A program made the translations under genes and the position numbers. A model generated the notes under the pieces. That model had not been told where the DNA came from, searched no databases, and worked only from the letters and a program-made list of their open reading frames with translations. A stretch of DNA of 64,000 nt from Legionella cherrii (GTDB lineage Bacteria > Pseudomonadota > Gammaproteobacteria > Legionellales > Legionellaceae): contig NZ_LR134173.1 in NCBI RefSeq assembly GCF_900635815.1, positions 3,511,001 to 3,575,000 on the forward strand. Direction: 5' to 3'. This document shows positions 8,707-18,905 of the stretch, piece by piece; position 1 is the first letter of the stretch; each line of letters opens with the position of its first letter.

Positions 8707-8805
8707 ATGTGGTATTTTTCCTGGATTTTGGGTACTGGTCTAGCGTGTTGTTTTGCAATTTTAAATGCAATGTGGCTTGAACTGGATGATTCGGATAAAA
8801 AGTAA
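8707..8805 (+). CDS. cydX: CydX, cytochrome bd small subunit
   Basis: This 32-residue micro-protein has AGGAGG seven bases before its ATG. It begins MWYFSWILGT and continues as one membrane helix (to about residue 23, AMWLEL) with a charged tail ending DDSDKK. MWYF-WILG is the CydX signature. CydX stabilises the CydAB complex. Its place directly after cydB is the standard one. Confidence 0.92.
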   Translation: MWYFSWILGTGLACCFAILNAMWLELDDSDKK

Positions 8806-8833
8806 ATAGAATAAACACCCGTTACAACCATCC

Positions 8834-8918
8834 CACGTCATCTCGAGATAGCAAGGGATCTCTATCGAATAGCACGGTAGTAAAGCTTGGAGATCCCTTC
8901 TACGCTCGAGATGACGTG
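8834..8918. repeat. Nested inverted repeat after the cyd operon (family C)
   Basis: An outer perfect 14-bp stem (CACGTCATCTCGAG and its complement at 8905-8918) encloses an inner 10-bp stem (AAGGGATCTC at 8853 and its complement at 8890). A related intergenic block lies at about 49734-49810. It looks like a small dispersed palindromic element that could also act as the 3' end of the cyd transcript. Confidence 0.6.
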
Positions 8919-8943
8919 AGCAGTTTGGTTAAGACAGTAAAAC

Positions 8944-10194
8944 TTATAGTCCTACCCAGCGAATAAATGCATCAGACGCATTTAGATTTACTGCAGGTTT
9001 CCCCTCAAAATAAATTGTAATATTTTCCCTGGCTGAATCACCATTTACTTTAACTTGTTTGATTTTACCTAAATCAACAATTTCCATTTGCGTTTCATAA
9101 TATCCCCCTCGGACGACCTTAAGAGTGGGTATTACAAAACGGATAGCACGAATACCGTCATCTTGAGCAGCATCGTTTGGATTATTGTGGTTCGCCAAAT
9201 AATTAAACTCTCCAGCATTTAATGCCACATATTCTGCATTATTGATTTGCCGACGCAGCATGCGTGATAACGGCGCTGTAGTATGAAATACACGTTGATA
9301 AGTATCTGCGGAAATGACTGCGACAGGATTTGTTTCAGTACGTTTGCCTTTATACCCACTCCCTACAAAAAAAATGGCATCACGATGTTCATCAGGAGCA
9401 GATGTAGGTACCTGTATTGTCGGATTACTCGTATATTGCGGGGAGGAATTTTTATCACAATTTAGAAATTTTGATTTAGCGAACCAGGCATCACTAGGAT
9501 AATATACAACCAATAAAGACTTATCTTTTATGGTATTAATGATTGCTTGAGAATTTTCTAAAGGAAGTGCGGGACAGCCCCAACTCCGCCCCGGTCTTCC
9601 ATATTTTTTGATAAAGCGTTCTTCTACATACCACCCAGAATGCATTACAACAGAGCGACCTGATGCATTATCATTAAAATTACGGTCTAAGCCGTCTAAA
9701 CGCAATGAAAGACCATCGCGGCCATAATACGCTTGTTGAGTTTGATAAACTCCTATACTACTTGCTTTGCTATTGAATTTGTTTGAAAAATAATTGGTAA
9801 GTAAGGTACCGGATTTAATGCCATGGGATACATAGGTATGAAACAATAATTTTTTGGCACTTAAGTCAAATACCCACAGCCGTTTTTCGTTGGAAGGTAA
9901 TGAATAATCAATAATGGTTAAAATATTATTGTGATCCACATTATATTCAATAGCACACTTTAAAGAAGTAAGTACTTTATTGATCACGAGTGGATTTAAG
10001 TGAGGTGCTTCATGAGCGAGCATCAAGCGAATGTCATTTAATGATTGATCGTTAATTTGCACCGAAAACCGCGCTGTTTCGCTAATTAAACGAACATCAT
10101 CCTTTACTATGGCTTGCGCCTGTGGAAACGCCAACGGCAGTTGCGGAAAATAGGTAAAAGTTACTGCTAAACCTAATAGCAGAAGAGAGCCCAT
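8944..10194 (-). CDS. L,D-transpeptidase-like (YkuD_2) catalytic domain protein
   Basis: This 416-residue protein has an N-terminal hydrophobic segment (residues 2-20) that could be a signal peptide or anchor. The catalytic region has His185 in VVMHSGWYV and Cys207 in the SWGCPAL motif, the S-x-G-C nucleophile pattern of L,D-transpeptidases, in the arrangement of the YkuD_2 family. A C-terminal domain of about 150 residues follows. In the envelope such enzymes act on peptidoglycan stem peptides, but substrates of this subfamily are poorly known. It is transcribed alone, converging with the cyd operon. Confidence 0.8.
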   Translation of the reverse strand: MGSLLLLGLAVTFTYFPQLPLAFPQAQAIVKDDVRLISETARFSVQINDQSLNDIRLMLAHEAPHLNPLVINKVLTSLKCAIEYNVDHNNILTIIDYSLPSNEKRLWVFDLSAKKLLFHTYVSHGIKSGTLLTNYFSNKFNSKASSIGVYQTQQAYYGRDGLSLRLDGLDRNFNDNASGRSVVMHSGWYVEERFIKKYGRPGRSWGCPALPLENSQAIINTIKDKSLLVVYYPSDAWFAKSKFLNCDKNSSPQYTSNPTIQVPTSAPDEHRDAIFFVGSGYKGKRTETNPVAVISADTYQRVFHTTAPLSRMLRRQINNAEYVALNAGEFNYLANHNNPNDAAQDDGIRAIRFVIPTLKVVRGGYYETQMEIVDLGKIKQVKVNGDSARENITIYFEGKPAVNLNASDAFIRWVGL

Positions 10195-10450
10195 GATTTG
10201 TCCTTATTTGTTTTTGTTCAAATCCTGTATTTTTAATATAGCTCAAAATTTTCATTACAACTGACTTTTTTATGGAGAATATGATTTATTTGTAAGCGGA
10301 TTGATTTTTCTTGATTTTCAGTCAATCGCCATAAGAGTTTTAGAAAAAGTGGTTTAGGGCTACCCCCTATGGAGAGGAGGTGAGAGGAAATCACTCCCTC
10401 CATATCTTCCTTAGCAATCGCTTGGGGCTTTTCAGCCCCACCTATTTCGA

Positions 10451-10834
10451 TTACATGGTTTTTGTGGGAGTTGCTGAAGCAGCGTCTTGATTTGGATCAT
10501 ATTGATAACAAATACTCGTGACGGCATTGCTCAAACTTAATACTGCCTTGCCCACATTGACTATCGTCGGATTCGCAGTACAACCCGAAGTAATCCCTGC
10601 ATAAACAGTACCCAAACTTGTAAAATTAAGCGCAGAATTTCCTATACTGGTCAACGCGTTATCATTGCTGCTAAAAGTAACTACGTTAAGCGCACACATA
10701 GCTATGTCAAAACCATTTTCCCAAGCAGTATCCGGGTTAGAGAATAAATTATAAGCAGCCATCATAAGAGCAAGCCCATTTGCTACTTGCATGGTTGCAC
10801 GCCATTTATTTTCCGTATTAAAAAAACCGAACAT
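10451..10834 (-). CDS. Hypothetical protein, 127 residues
   Basis: I do not recognise this protein. It has a very good ribosome site (AAGGAGG, seven bases before ATG). The protein is mildly hydrophobic and rich in Ala, Asn, Ser and Thr. Helical segments (about residues 15-32 and 40-55) may associate with membranes, and there are three Cys residues. The tail is Pro/Thr-rich. It starts 70 bases after the 929-residue gene ends on the same strand, so the two may be co-transcribed. A GGGGCTTTTCAGCCCC hairpin at 10424-10439 follows its stop without a U tract. Confidence 0.6.
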   Translation of the reverse strand: MFGFFNTENKWRATMQVANGLALMMAAYNLFSNPDTAWENGFDIAMCALNVVTFSSNDNALTSIGNSALNFTSLGTVYAGITSGCTANPTIVNVGKAVLSLSNAVTSICYQYDPNQDAASATPTKTM

Positions 10835-10904
10835 TTTATCCTCCTTAATGCAGATAGTCTGTACGAACTTTAAACATAGAGCTCTTAAAAATCAAGCCCT
10901 TTAT

Positions 10905-13694
10905 TTATTGGTTAAATTTCATATGGGAGGAAACTTCCGAAATTAAATTTCCGATCTCATCTGAAGGAGTCGACTCTGAAGAATTCTGGATTGAATTTAA
11001 TAGCTTATTAAGTGACGAATCCTCCTTTAAAGGGAAACAATTGTTTCTACTATAATTATCAAGAGCAGTCAAAGCCTGGCGTAAAAAGTCAATTTGGGTT
11101 GCGTTCTGGTGCCCTTGTTGTTGCATTTCTTTGATGTCCTTAACGATTCTAAGCATAATCTGATAAACCTGAACCGATACCGAATGTTTGTAACACTCCA
11201 TAATACCTGTTGCAATTAATGCCTCATTTTTAGGATAAGCTCGAATGAATCCAATGGTGTTATGAATATACTCATTTACTCTATCTACATAATCTTGGGT
11301 AGCTTGAGGATTTAAATCAGATGAGGCCTTACCATATGCAAAAACTCCTGACTTAATTTGCCCCTTATTTTGCAAAAATAAATTGATATAAAAATCCAAT
11401 GTCGTTCTAGGTTTAATATTTACTGAATTATAAGCAATATCGACATGGATAGCATGAGCAACATTGTCCAATTCACAAAAGTAAAAGGTTTGACCGTTAT
11501 CATTAAAACATTTTGACGAATCATCATGTTGTTCCATCATTAGTTTTTGGTTTTGCAGATCATCAAAAACCAACTTATCGTCTATTTGGAGGCGCTCTCT
11601 TACAAACCTTCTAATCTTCATTTTTACATCTAAAGCAATCTCATAGTTCGTTGTATCACACAAATCAGCTAATTGTCGCAATAACAAGGTCCTATAAAGT
11701 AAAAACTCAGGTGAAACTACAGTTTGTTGTTCTAATGGATTAAGGGCGTTTCCTGGATAAATTCTTGGATTAAGACGAAATAGAAATTCATAGGAATTAT
11801 TCAAATATTCGTCGATGGTAGAACTGGTTACGTCGGTACATTGCAAATCATTAATACGACCAGGAAGTCCAAGCATTTCGCGAAGTGCAGCATCCCCTTT
11901 AAACCATTTTTTCCCTTCAAAAACTGGTTCTTTCTCTTTATAGATTTTTTTGGCAGACTTTAAAAGCCCTTCATAACATTTCGTAGGCTCAGCAGATACA
12001 GGAATTGGGGCAATTTTAACTGCTTCACTGAGATCGGACTTAAACCCACCAAGACCGCCTTGATTTATAGGTAACTCATAGAATGCTAATAATTGCTCCG
12101 GTACGGTTCCAACTGACGACACAATGTGGATGACTTGCTCCTTTATTTTCTGGATAAGTTCAAATTCCTCAATCGTTTTTTTATTGTCAGTGACTAACAA
12201 ATAGTCTTTTGTATCTTTGATAAATTTCTCTAAAAGTTTCGTCTGACCCGTTGATAATTCCTTCACTATATCCTGAGTTTGTTTTTCACTTTCATTAATC
12301 AATTCAATAAATGAATCACCTAGATCAATCTCAACTGCTTTACTATGACGATATCGAGTAGCATACTCCCGTAGCCATCCCTCCATAGACCCTCTAGCAA
12401 TTTGTTTTTCCCCTATCCCCCAAAACCGATGAGTGGCCTTATCAAAATCTTTGCTCTGTTTAATATTGAGTTCGGAGGTTTCCTGGCTCTCAATTATTTC
12501 TCTATTTAGTCGAAGAAATTCATTTTCGACTTGATCGACAGTTTGTTGAATCTCCTCTCTGTTCGCAGAAGATCGTTTAAAATGAAGCTTATCAATATGC
12601 GTTACCATCAAGTAGGTAGAAACCGCTGCAACAGCAAATGCAACTAATGCAATCGCCAGGATACCCCACGTAACAGGCCCACCCAATGCCAATGCCAAGG
12701 TGCCCAATACCAATGCTCCAACAAGTATTCCACTTAGGGTGGCAGTAGTCTTAGGATATTGGGCAAAAAAACCAGGCTCATTCATTTCCCTTAATAAATA
12801 ATCACGGCAAAGCTCCATGAATTTTAGTTGGATTTGTTGGCTTGAACTTTGTCTTGCAGCAGTAGAGTCGAAATGTTGATGAAACCATTTTCTGAAGGGT
12901 GATGCGGTTTCAAGATCAATTTCTTTTGTATGAGCATCATAAAGTTCTTTAAAGCTTAGATTAAATAGGTTATTTAATTCTTTTAAAAAATAAGCTTCTA
13001 TGGCCGCATTAATTGCCTCATCACTTTTATTTTTGAGATCAGCTATTTCAATAAATTTTTTTCGAGCATCGATTTCATTGGGGTTGTCGCTCATTTTTCC
13101 TAATAGCAACATTTCACGAAAGTGAAAAAGCTGAATCATTTGTATGGAAAGATTTTCTGCTTTATCTTTAATCAGTCTTGAAAAACCATCTTGTTTCTGG
13201 AATTCACGTTCAAATTCTTCTTTGGCTTTTAATTTATCCCCTGAGTAGGAACTAATAAATGAATCGTACAGTATTTTAGTTGTTAATGCTGCCAAAGCAG
13301 CTGAAAATACACCACTTGCGGTTTGTTGCACTATGGAGCGAGAGTCCCCTGAGCCTAAACCCATTACCCCTTTGACCCATCCAATTGGGCTGGTACTCAA
13401 TACTTTCATTGCTAAAAATACAGCGGCGCCAAGCCCTCCTCCTGCCAGTGCAGCCAGAGCTCCACTACCAATTTTTTCTGCGATATTAGGAGAGTTAGTC
13501 ACCTCATTGAGATAACTGTTTTCTAATGTTCTTACTTCCGCAATTTTTTCGAGCCATGCCCCGATTATTTCTGGGTCTTCTAATAATTTATTTTTTAAAC
13601 GAAGGTGAGCTACCATCTTCGATTGCAATAACTCTTTGTGATTTTTTTGTATCAAAGTAATTATTTTTTTTGCTTTCTCAGGTTCTAAAGACAT
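10905..13694 (-). CDS. Large hypothetical protein with two hydrophobic hairpins, effector candidate
   Basis: This 929-residue protein is unfamiliar. Residues 1-65 are helical and charged. A Gly/Ala-rich hydrophobic region follows (about 72-112, with a second segment near 130-148). A second, longer hydrophobic hairpin lies at about 318-370, then mostly alpha-helical, probably coiled-coil sequence to about 520. The C-terminal half is soluble with no motif I can name. There is no signal peptide. Two membrane hairpins inside a large Glu/Lys-rich protein is a pattern often seen in Legionella effectors that insert into host membranes; that role is inference. Confidence 0.65.
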   Translation of the reverse strand: MSLEPEKAKKIITLIQKNHKELLQSKMVAHLRLKNKLLEDPEIIGAWLEKIAEVRTLENSYLNEVTNSPNIAEKIGSGALAALAGGGLGAAVFLAMKVLSTSPIGWVKGVMGLGSGDSRSIVQQTASGVFSAALAALTTKILYDSFISSYSGDKLKAKEEFEREFQKQDGFSRLIKDKAENLSIQMIQLFHFREMLLLGKMSDNPNEIDARKKFIEIADLKNKSDEAINAAIEAYFLKELNNLFNLSFKELYDAHTKEIDLETASPFRKWFHQHFDSTAARQSSSQQIQLKFMELCRDYLLREMNEPGFFAQYPKTTATLSGILVGALVLGTLALALGGPVTWGILAIALVAFAVAAVSTYLMVTHIDKLHFKRSSANREEIQQTVDQVENEFLRLNREIIESQETSELNIKQSKDFDKATHRFWGIGEKQIARGSMEGWLREYATRYRHSKAVEIDLGDSFIELINESEKQTQDIVKELSTGQTKLLEKFIKDTKDYLLVTDNKKTIEEFELIQKIKEQVIHIVSSVGTVPEQLLAFYELPINQGGLGGFKSDLSEAVKIAPIPVSAEPTKCYEGLLKSAKKIYKEKEPVFEGKKWFKGDAALREMLGLPGRINDLQCTDVTSSTIDEYLNNSYEFLFRLNPRIYPGNALNPLEQQTVVSPEFLLYRTLLLRQLADLCDTTNYEIALDVKMKIRRFVRERLQIDDKLVFDDLQNQKLMMEQHDDSSKCFNDNGQTFYFCELDNVAHAIHVDIAYNSVNIKPRTTLDFYINLFLQNKGQIKSGVFAYGKASSDLNPQATQDYVDRVNEYIHNTIGFIRAYPKNEALIATGIMECYKHSVSVQVYQIMLRIVKDIKEMQQQGHQNATQIDFLRQALTALDNYSRNNCFPLKEDSSLNKLLNSIQNSSESTPSDEIGNLISEVSSHMKFNQ

Positions 13695-14125
13695 ACCAAT
13701 ACCAAGGAAAGAGCATAATTATGTTTAATTTTAGAGCATGACTATTAAGTAAACATTAAAGAACAAAGAAACTCACGTTGATTTTAATTTAAACAATTTA
13801 TTTACGAAAACCGCATAGATCGCTATGGAATGCTAAGCGCAGAAATAATGGACTATCTATAAAGAGTTAGGATTACAAAAATTCTTTATGATATTCAATC
13901 CGAGAGGAAACTACTCTAATGGACAAATTCAGGAAAAAAGCACACATAGATATAATCCTGGTTGTGAACAACCAGGATTTCAACTTGATTCTCATACACT
14001 AAATTCAAATATAGTGACTCCACAACTCGATTTTTCCATAGTAGGTTTTCGTACAAATCTATGAAAACTAGAGGAGCAATTTATTACTTTCTTACTAATT
14101 CAAGCATCGAGGAATCAAACAGCCT
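13695..14125. other. Gene-free interval, 431 bases, with a perfect hairpin
   Basis: I see no coding frame or RNA gene here. At 13954-13979 there is a perfect 12-bp stem (AATCCTGGTTGT, GA loop, complement). It lacks a U tract. It sits 146 bases beyond the stop of the M20 peptidase gene and about 260 bases upstream of the 929-residue gene, both on the minus strand. Confidence 0.5.
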
Positions 14126-15535
14126 CTATCCGGCTAAGGTTGTTAGCATTCTTACCCAATGATCCACATTATCATTTAACGCTTGTACCGGTAGGCGCTC
14201 ATCTCGGCCATGAGCACGTAAATCTTCAGGACTGATCACCCAAGTACCATTTACGCCATAAACAGGAGTACCCACAATACGAAAGGGTCGCGCATCAGTT
14301 GCTCCTGTACTCATACTCGGAATGATAGGTGCATCTGGAAAACGAGTATGAATGGATTGTTTATAGGCATTCAGGACATCGCGTCGCAATGGAGAATCTA
14401 GAGATGCCACATGATCATCCAATCGAGTCACTAAAACATTAGGATCAGCAACAATTTGTTCAAGCTCCTTCTTTATCGTGTCAGGTGAAACACCGGGCAT
14501 AAGGCGGCAATTTATAGTTGCTTGTGCTAGCTGTGGTAAAGCATTATTGGCGTGTCCAGCAAATAATCTGGTTGCAACACAACGAGTACGCGTTAGCCCT
14601 ACCTCACCAGGATCCGCTTCAATGATATCAGCTGCTTTGCTATCAGATGGGTTTTTCAACCAGGCTCTCATCGCATCGCCTAAGGCATTCGCTTCTGATT
14701 TTTCTCTCGCCGCAAAATAAGCTCGTGTGGTTTCAGTCATCATCGGCTGAAAGCGATAAGCCTCCAGACGTTTTAAAGCATCAGCCAGTTGATAAATAGC
14801 ATTATCGGCCCTGGGTTTTGAAGAATGTCCACCAGAATTGCGGACTGTAAACATATAATCAGTGTATGTTTTTTCAGCAGTTTGAATCTTAAATCCAAGC
14901 GGATGATTATTGGTATCAAATGATCCGCCACCAGCATCTGCATTTAATCCATATTCGGCATTCAGCAAATCGTTCCATTCAGTGGCTCCTTTTTGTGCAC
15001 CAACACCACCTGTTTCTTCATCTCCTGTAAAAAAAACGATGATATCGCGTTTATTTTGAAAACCCTGTGCCTTGAGCTTCATGATGGCTACTGTAGTTGC
15101 TACCAGACCGTCTTTCATATCGATTGTTCCACGGCCGTAATAATAACCATTTTTTTTAACTAAGGTGAAGGGATCCATGGACCAATCGTCTTTTTTTGCT
15201 TCAACAACATCCATATGCCCCATAACCATAATGGGTTTCTCAGAAGTAGGAATCGCGGCTCGCCAACGCACAATCAATGCTGCAGTTTGATTGTAGGGTA
15301 TAATATGGATGTCTTTATCAGGAATACCTGCAGCACGAAATTGATTAGCAAAATATTGTGCTAACTCCGGTACATGATTTTGTCCAACTACAGTTGGAAC
15401 CTTTACTGCGTACTCCAGCATTTGTTCGGCTTTGGCATACCAAGAATCAGTATCCGATTGATTGGACGCATACGAACTTGTGATACACGATAAGGCAAAC
15501 GTAACTCCCAAAAACTGGCGGGTAAAAATCTTCAT
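14126..15535 (-). CDS. Secreted M20 family metallopeptidase
   Basis: The frame is open to 15652, but the ATG at 15535 has GGAGAG directly upstream and begins a typical signal peptide (residues 1-23, ending SSYA). The mature enzyme has the M20 zinc motifs GHMDVVEA, GRGTIDMKDG and FTGDEETGG, and a dimerisation insert around SGGHSSKPRADNA. The total is 469 residues. M20 enzymes are di-zinc amino- or carboxypeptidases or deacylases. The signal peptide places this one in the periplasm or outside the cell. The exact substrate cannot be read from sequence. It is a single-gene unit. Confidence 0.88.
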   Translation of the reverse strand: MKIFTRQFLGVTFALSCITSSYASNQSDTDSWYAKAEQMLEYAVKVPTVVGQNHVPELAQYFANQFRAAGIPDKDIHIIPYNQTAALIVRWRAAIPTSEKPIMVMGHMDVVEAKKDDWSMDPFTLVKKNGYYYGRGTIDMKDGLVATTVAIMKLKAQGFQNKRDIIVFFTGDEETGGVGAQKGATEWNDLLNAEYGLNADAGGGSFDTNNHPLGFKIQTAEKTYTDYMFTVRNSGGHSSKPRADNAIYQLADALKRLEAYRFQPMMTETTRAYFAAREKSEANALGDAMRAWLKNPSDSKAADIIEADPGEVGLTRTRCVATRLFAGHANNALPQLAQATINCRLMPGVSPDTIKKELEQIVADPNVLVTRLDDHVASLDSPLRRDVLNAYKQSIHTRFPDAPIIPSMSTGATDARPFRIVGTPVYGVNGTWVISPEDLRAHGRDERLPVQALNDNVDHWVRMLTTLAG

Positions 15536-15682
15536 AACTCTCTCCATTAAAATATCTTCTGTCTTTATATAACTGGAGAGGATAACATATAAACCCTGAT
15601 ACTGAGCGTCGCAGGATTGCCTATACGGGAATGACTCGATATATAAGAACAACTTGAATCTTAAAAAACCGGATTAAATTTT

Positions 15683-17599
15683 TTAAGAGGTAACACTGCA
15701 GACCAAAACTGATTCTTCTTCATGGAGTTCGTTTTTATTTGGTTCTTGCTTAAGGGGTTGAGACTTTTCAACAAATAACCTTGATAGATTGATCATCATT
15801 AAACGTACTGTACGCTTGTTGGGGTTCAAGTTGTTCTTTTTTTCTTGGATGATTTCCTGTATATCTCCAGTAAACTGACTTTTTATATGACTTTTAACAG
15901 GAGCATCCAGATTTGGAGTATATTCGATTTGTCGTACTCCTTGCTCTACAGCACGTTGATATTCACCAGCTAATCCATCTACTTTAGCCTTCAGGACAAT
16001 AGCATCGTCAATCATTTTTGCTGTCTCTGTTTTAAAAAAAGCAAAGTACTGAGCTAAAAAATTGCAAATTTTTACGAAGAATCCATCATGCAACTGAACA
16101 AACTCGTCCAAGGTTTGACTTGATTGCCTAAGCTTATTAAGAAAAAGTGCATTTTGTTTTATGCTGGTAAGTAAATTACAACTGGCTTGCACAGCATCTT
16201 TCATCAAATCATTTGCTTTTTGTAATGCCTCAAGTTGCTCGAAGCTTTCACTTGCTAACCATAGCCTTAGTGATGCATCCCGATTAAAAAAACGATTGTT
16301 TATTGCAGCAATTTGACTCTCTTTCTTTTTCAACTTGTTTTGCAAATCCAGCAAACATGCGTTTGCCAAAGCCTTAAGCTCCCTTTTGCACGCACCATCC
16401 AAGGTAGCCGGCAGTGTGGAGCCAATTGCTTCTTGCACTGCTTGGGGTGTAGTAGTTCGGTAAACAACCGTGAGCGGCGTAGCCATCCAGCTTATTCCCT
16501 GAATAGCCCCTGAAGATAAATTGGGCGACTCAAGAGAAGCGTTCAGTTGCGATATTTTGTCAAGAAGTTGTTGTTTTTGGGAATCTTCTGTATTTTCTAA
16601 AAGGAACTGATATAACTTCTCATGTTCTTCAATAAAATCTAAAAAATCTTTTCTTCCAATAATTTTCTTATCATTTTCATCTAATGCTACAAGTAATTGA
16701 CTCACCTTTTCTATTTTTTCATCAAGCTCGACTTTTTTCTTTCGTGACTCATAGATGCTGAAAATTCCTGAAGAAACTTTTTCTATCTCTGCTTCAAGCT
16801 CAATAAGACTCTTAAAAATATTTTGATTTTCTTGCTTTACCTCTGCTGGCAGCAACCTAGTTGTCTCCGGTCCACGGCGTTGATGTAGGGCACCTGTTCT
16901 TGTGGGCTTCGCATTGATTAAAGGACTAATACCTAATACTTTAAGATAACGTTCCTTCAAGAGCTCTTTGACTGGCTTTAAGGAATCGGCGACATTGGCT
17001 TTTTTGACTGCCTGCTCTGGATGATTTAGCCGCTCCATTTTTTCTTCAATTTGGTACAAAAAAAGGTCTATTTTAGACTCGATTTCACTTAAGTCAAAAA
17101 AAGTTGAAATCACAAGTTTCGCTTTCCAATCAATATGCGCAATTGCTACCTTGATGAGGTGACATAACAAATATGAAGAAAACATAAATGTTTTGTAGTG
17201 ATTTTTATCAGTAAAAGGCTGAGTGTCTAAACTCAGTAATTTTTCAATATTTCTAATTAAAGTAAGAACATTTTCTTTAGTATTATTTTTCCAGTTTTCG
17301 AACAAGGTCGATACAATCATACTGGAATTAGTAAGTATTTTTCTTTCTTTACTTGCTGTTTCAGGTAGTTGATCTATAGCTTCATCAATAAATAATTTGA
17401 CAAAAGCAATTATCCCCCAGGAGCGCATTTTATACTGATTAAAATCTTGGTATTTTTTCTCTGCATTGGTTTTGATCACCTCTAGATTATCTACTGAACT
17501 GGCATAGTCGCTAATCAGCATTGCAGAGTCGAGGATGTTTTGCTCTTTTTCGAATTGGCTTCCACGCCATTGTTTAAAACGTTCACTTTTACTTAGCAT
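15683..17599 (-). CDS. Large coiled-coil hypothetical protein, Dot/Icm effector candidate
   Basis: This 638-residue cytosolic-type protein is not recognisable by domain. Extended helical, heptad-like stretches run through about residues 180-360 and 410-600, rich in Glu, Lys, Leu and Gln. There is no signal peptide or membrane helix. The C-terminal tail contains HEEESVLV shortly before the end, an acidic block followed by hydrophobic and Ser/Thr residues, resembling the E-block signal of Dot/Icm substrates. GAGG before the ATG supports the start. Secretion is inferred only from this tail and the composition. Confidence 0.65.
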   Translation of the reverse strand: MLSKSERFKQWRGSQFEKEQNILDSAMLISDYASSVDNLEVIKTNAEKKYQDFNQYKMRSWGIIAFVKLFIDEAIDQLPETASKERKILTNSSMIVSTLFENWKNNTKENVLTLIRNIEKLLSLDTQPFTDKNHYKTFMFSSYLLCHLIKVAIAHIDWKAKLVISTFFDLSEIESKIDLFLYQIEEKMERLNHPEQAVKKANVADSLKPVKELLKERYLKVLGISPLINAKPTRTGALHQRRGPETTRLLPAEVKQENQNIFKSLIELEAEIEKVSSGIFSIYESRKKKVELDEKIEKVSQLLVALDENDKKIIGRKDFLDFIEEHEKLYQFLLENTEDSQKQQLLDKISQLNASLESPNLSSGAIQGISWMATPLTVVYRTTTPQAVQEAIGSTLPATLDGACKRELKALANACLLDLQNKLKKKESQIAAINNRFFNRDASLRLWLASESFEQLEALQKANDLMKDAVQASCNLLTSIKQNALFLNKLRQSSQTLDEFVQLHDGFFVKICNFLAQYFAFFKTETAKMIDDAIVLKAKVDGLAGEYQRAVEQGVRQIEYTPNLDAPVKSHIKSQFTGDIQEIIQEKKNNLNPNKRTVRLMMINLSRLFVEKSQPLKQEPNKNELHEEESVLVCSVTS

Positions 17600-17789
17600 A
17601 GCGCCTCAATGGATTCGTCGAATGGCCCTAAAATTCATTCTACAAAAACGCAGATTAAAATTAAACCATAATATCTATCAATTGCTCCCAAAAGCCCAAT
17701 CCCCAAAAAAATGAATGATAACATAGAAACGAATGCAAGTACGTTTCAAATCAGCTATTCTAAATTCATACGCCTAAGGAGAAACAAAT

Positions 17790-18905
17790 ATGTCATCAAA
17801 AAAAGGAATCTATCTCTTTACCCTAATTGGTTTACTCCTTGGATTGGCTCTTGATGGGTTAATTCGAAATGAAATTAGCAAAATATTTGATTATTCCTTA
17901 ATCGGTCTCTTTGCCCTTTTGTATGCATTGGCTTATAACAATAAAAATTGCGTACGCCTGGTTGCAAGCAGCTTCTTGATCGCCTTATTCTTGTCTTTGC
18001 CCTTACTCCCTATGGAGGCGCGCTTTACCTCTATACCTCTGGAGCATTGGTTTACATTCTTATGCGCCTTTCCAATATTTGTTTATGTAGGCCATTCATT
18101 TCACTATGCCTACCATCATGACAATACCTGGCGTATCAGCTATGACAGTTTATTTGCTGCGGTATGGAATACCATTCTTTTACTCTTTGTTGCTTCGGTG
18201 TTTTCTGCTTTAGCGAATGTGCTTATTTTGTTGGGCGCCTTTATATTTAGAACTGTAGGAAGTGATTACTTATGGAATTTGTACTCCGATAATCTACATT
18301 TTCGTTTGATTTCTCATGTGACCTTGTTTTTTATAGGGTTAGGAGTTGGGCAACAAAATATCCAAATCATATACAACTTACGCTTTTTATTGTTAAGAAT
18401 GATGTATTATCTATTCCCTTTTCTAGCCTTAATCAGTATCGTGTATTTTGTTCTTTATTTAGGACATTCGATAAATGGTGGTGAAGAATACATCAATCCC
18501 CTCGCTATTTTAATCCCCCTTACATCTTTGGGGATTATATTTTTCAATGCATATTTCCAAGATGGAAGCTTAGAATCAGGAGCCCCTTCCTGGCTGAAGT
18601 TAGTATTACGAGTTTATCGTATTATTTTATTTCTTTTGGTTTTAATGATGACTCATAAAATTTTCCAATCCTATTCCTTGGATATTAATATTGTTATTTG
18701 TATCACCACAGTGATCTTATTTAGCCTGACTTATGCCATTACCGCCTGCTTTCCTGAAAGCATGGAACAAAAATGGGTACGAATAGGCAATATTTGCTCT
18801 GCATTATTTCTTATAATTGTGCTCTTTCTATTCAATCTCCCATATATGCCCATAGTATTTCAGGTAGGGACCCAACCCACTGTATTGTCGCTAACATCTC
18901 AGTAA
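17790..18905 (+). CDS. Multi-pass membrane protein, DUF4153-like
   Basis: This encodes 371 residues with AAGGAG before the ATG. About ten hydrophobic helices cover nearly the whole length, with few charged loops. The arrangement of a central FAAVWNTILLLF helix, a conserved glycine-rich FIGLGVGQ and a later LGHSINGGEEYINPL segment resembles DUF4153 membrane proteins, whose role is unknown. It stands alone between convergent genes. The assignment to the family is from pattern memory and is only moderate. Confidence 0.6.
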   Translation: MSSKKGIYLFTLIGLLLGLALDGLIRNEISKIFDYSLIGLFALLYALAYNNKNCVRLVASSFLIALFLSLPLLPMEARFTSIPLEHWFTFLCAFPIFVYVGHSFHYAYHHDNTWRISYDSLFAAVWNTILLLFVASVFSALANVLILLGAFIFRTVGSDYLWNLYSDNLHFRLISHVTLFFIGLGVGQQNIQIIYNLRFLLLRMMYYLFPFLALISIVYFVLYLGHSINGGEEYINPLAILIPLTSLGIIFFNAYFQDGSLESGAPSWLKLVLRVYRIILFLLVLMMTHKIFQSYSLDINIVICITTVILFSLTYAITACFPESMEQKWVRIGNICSALFLIIVLFLFNLPYMPIVFQVGTQPTVLSLTSQ

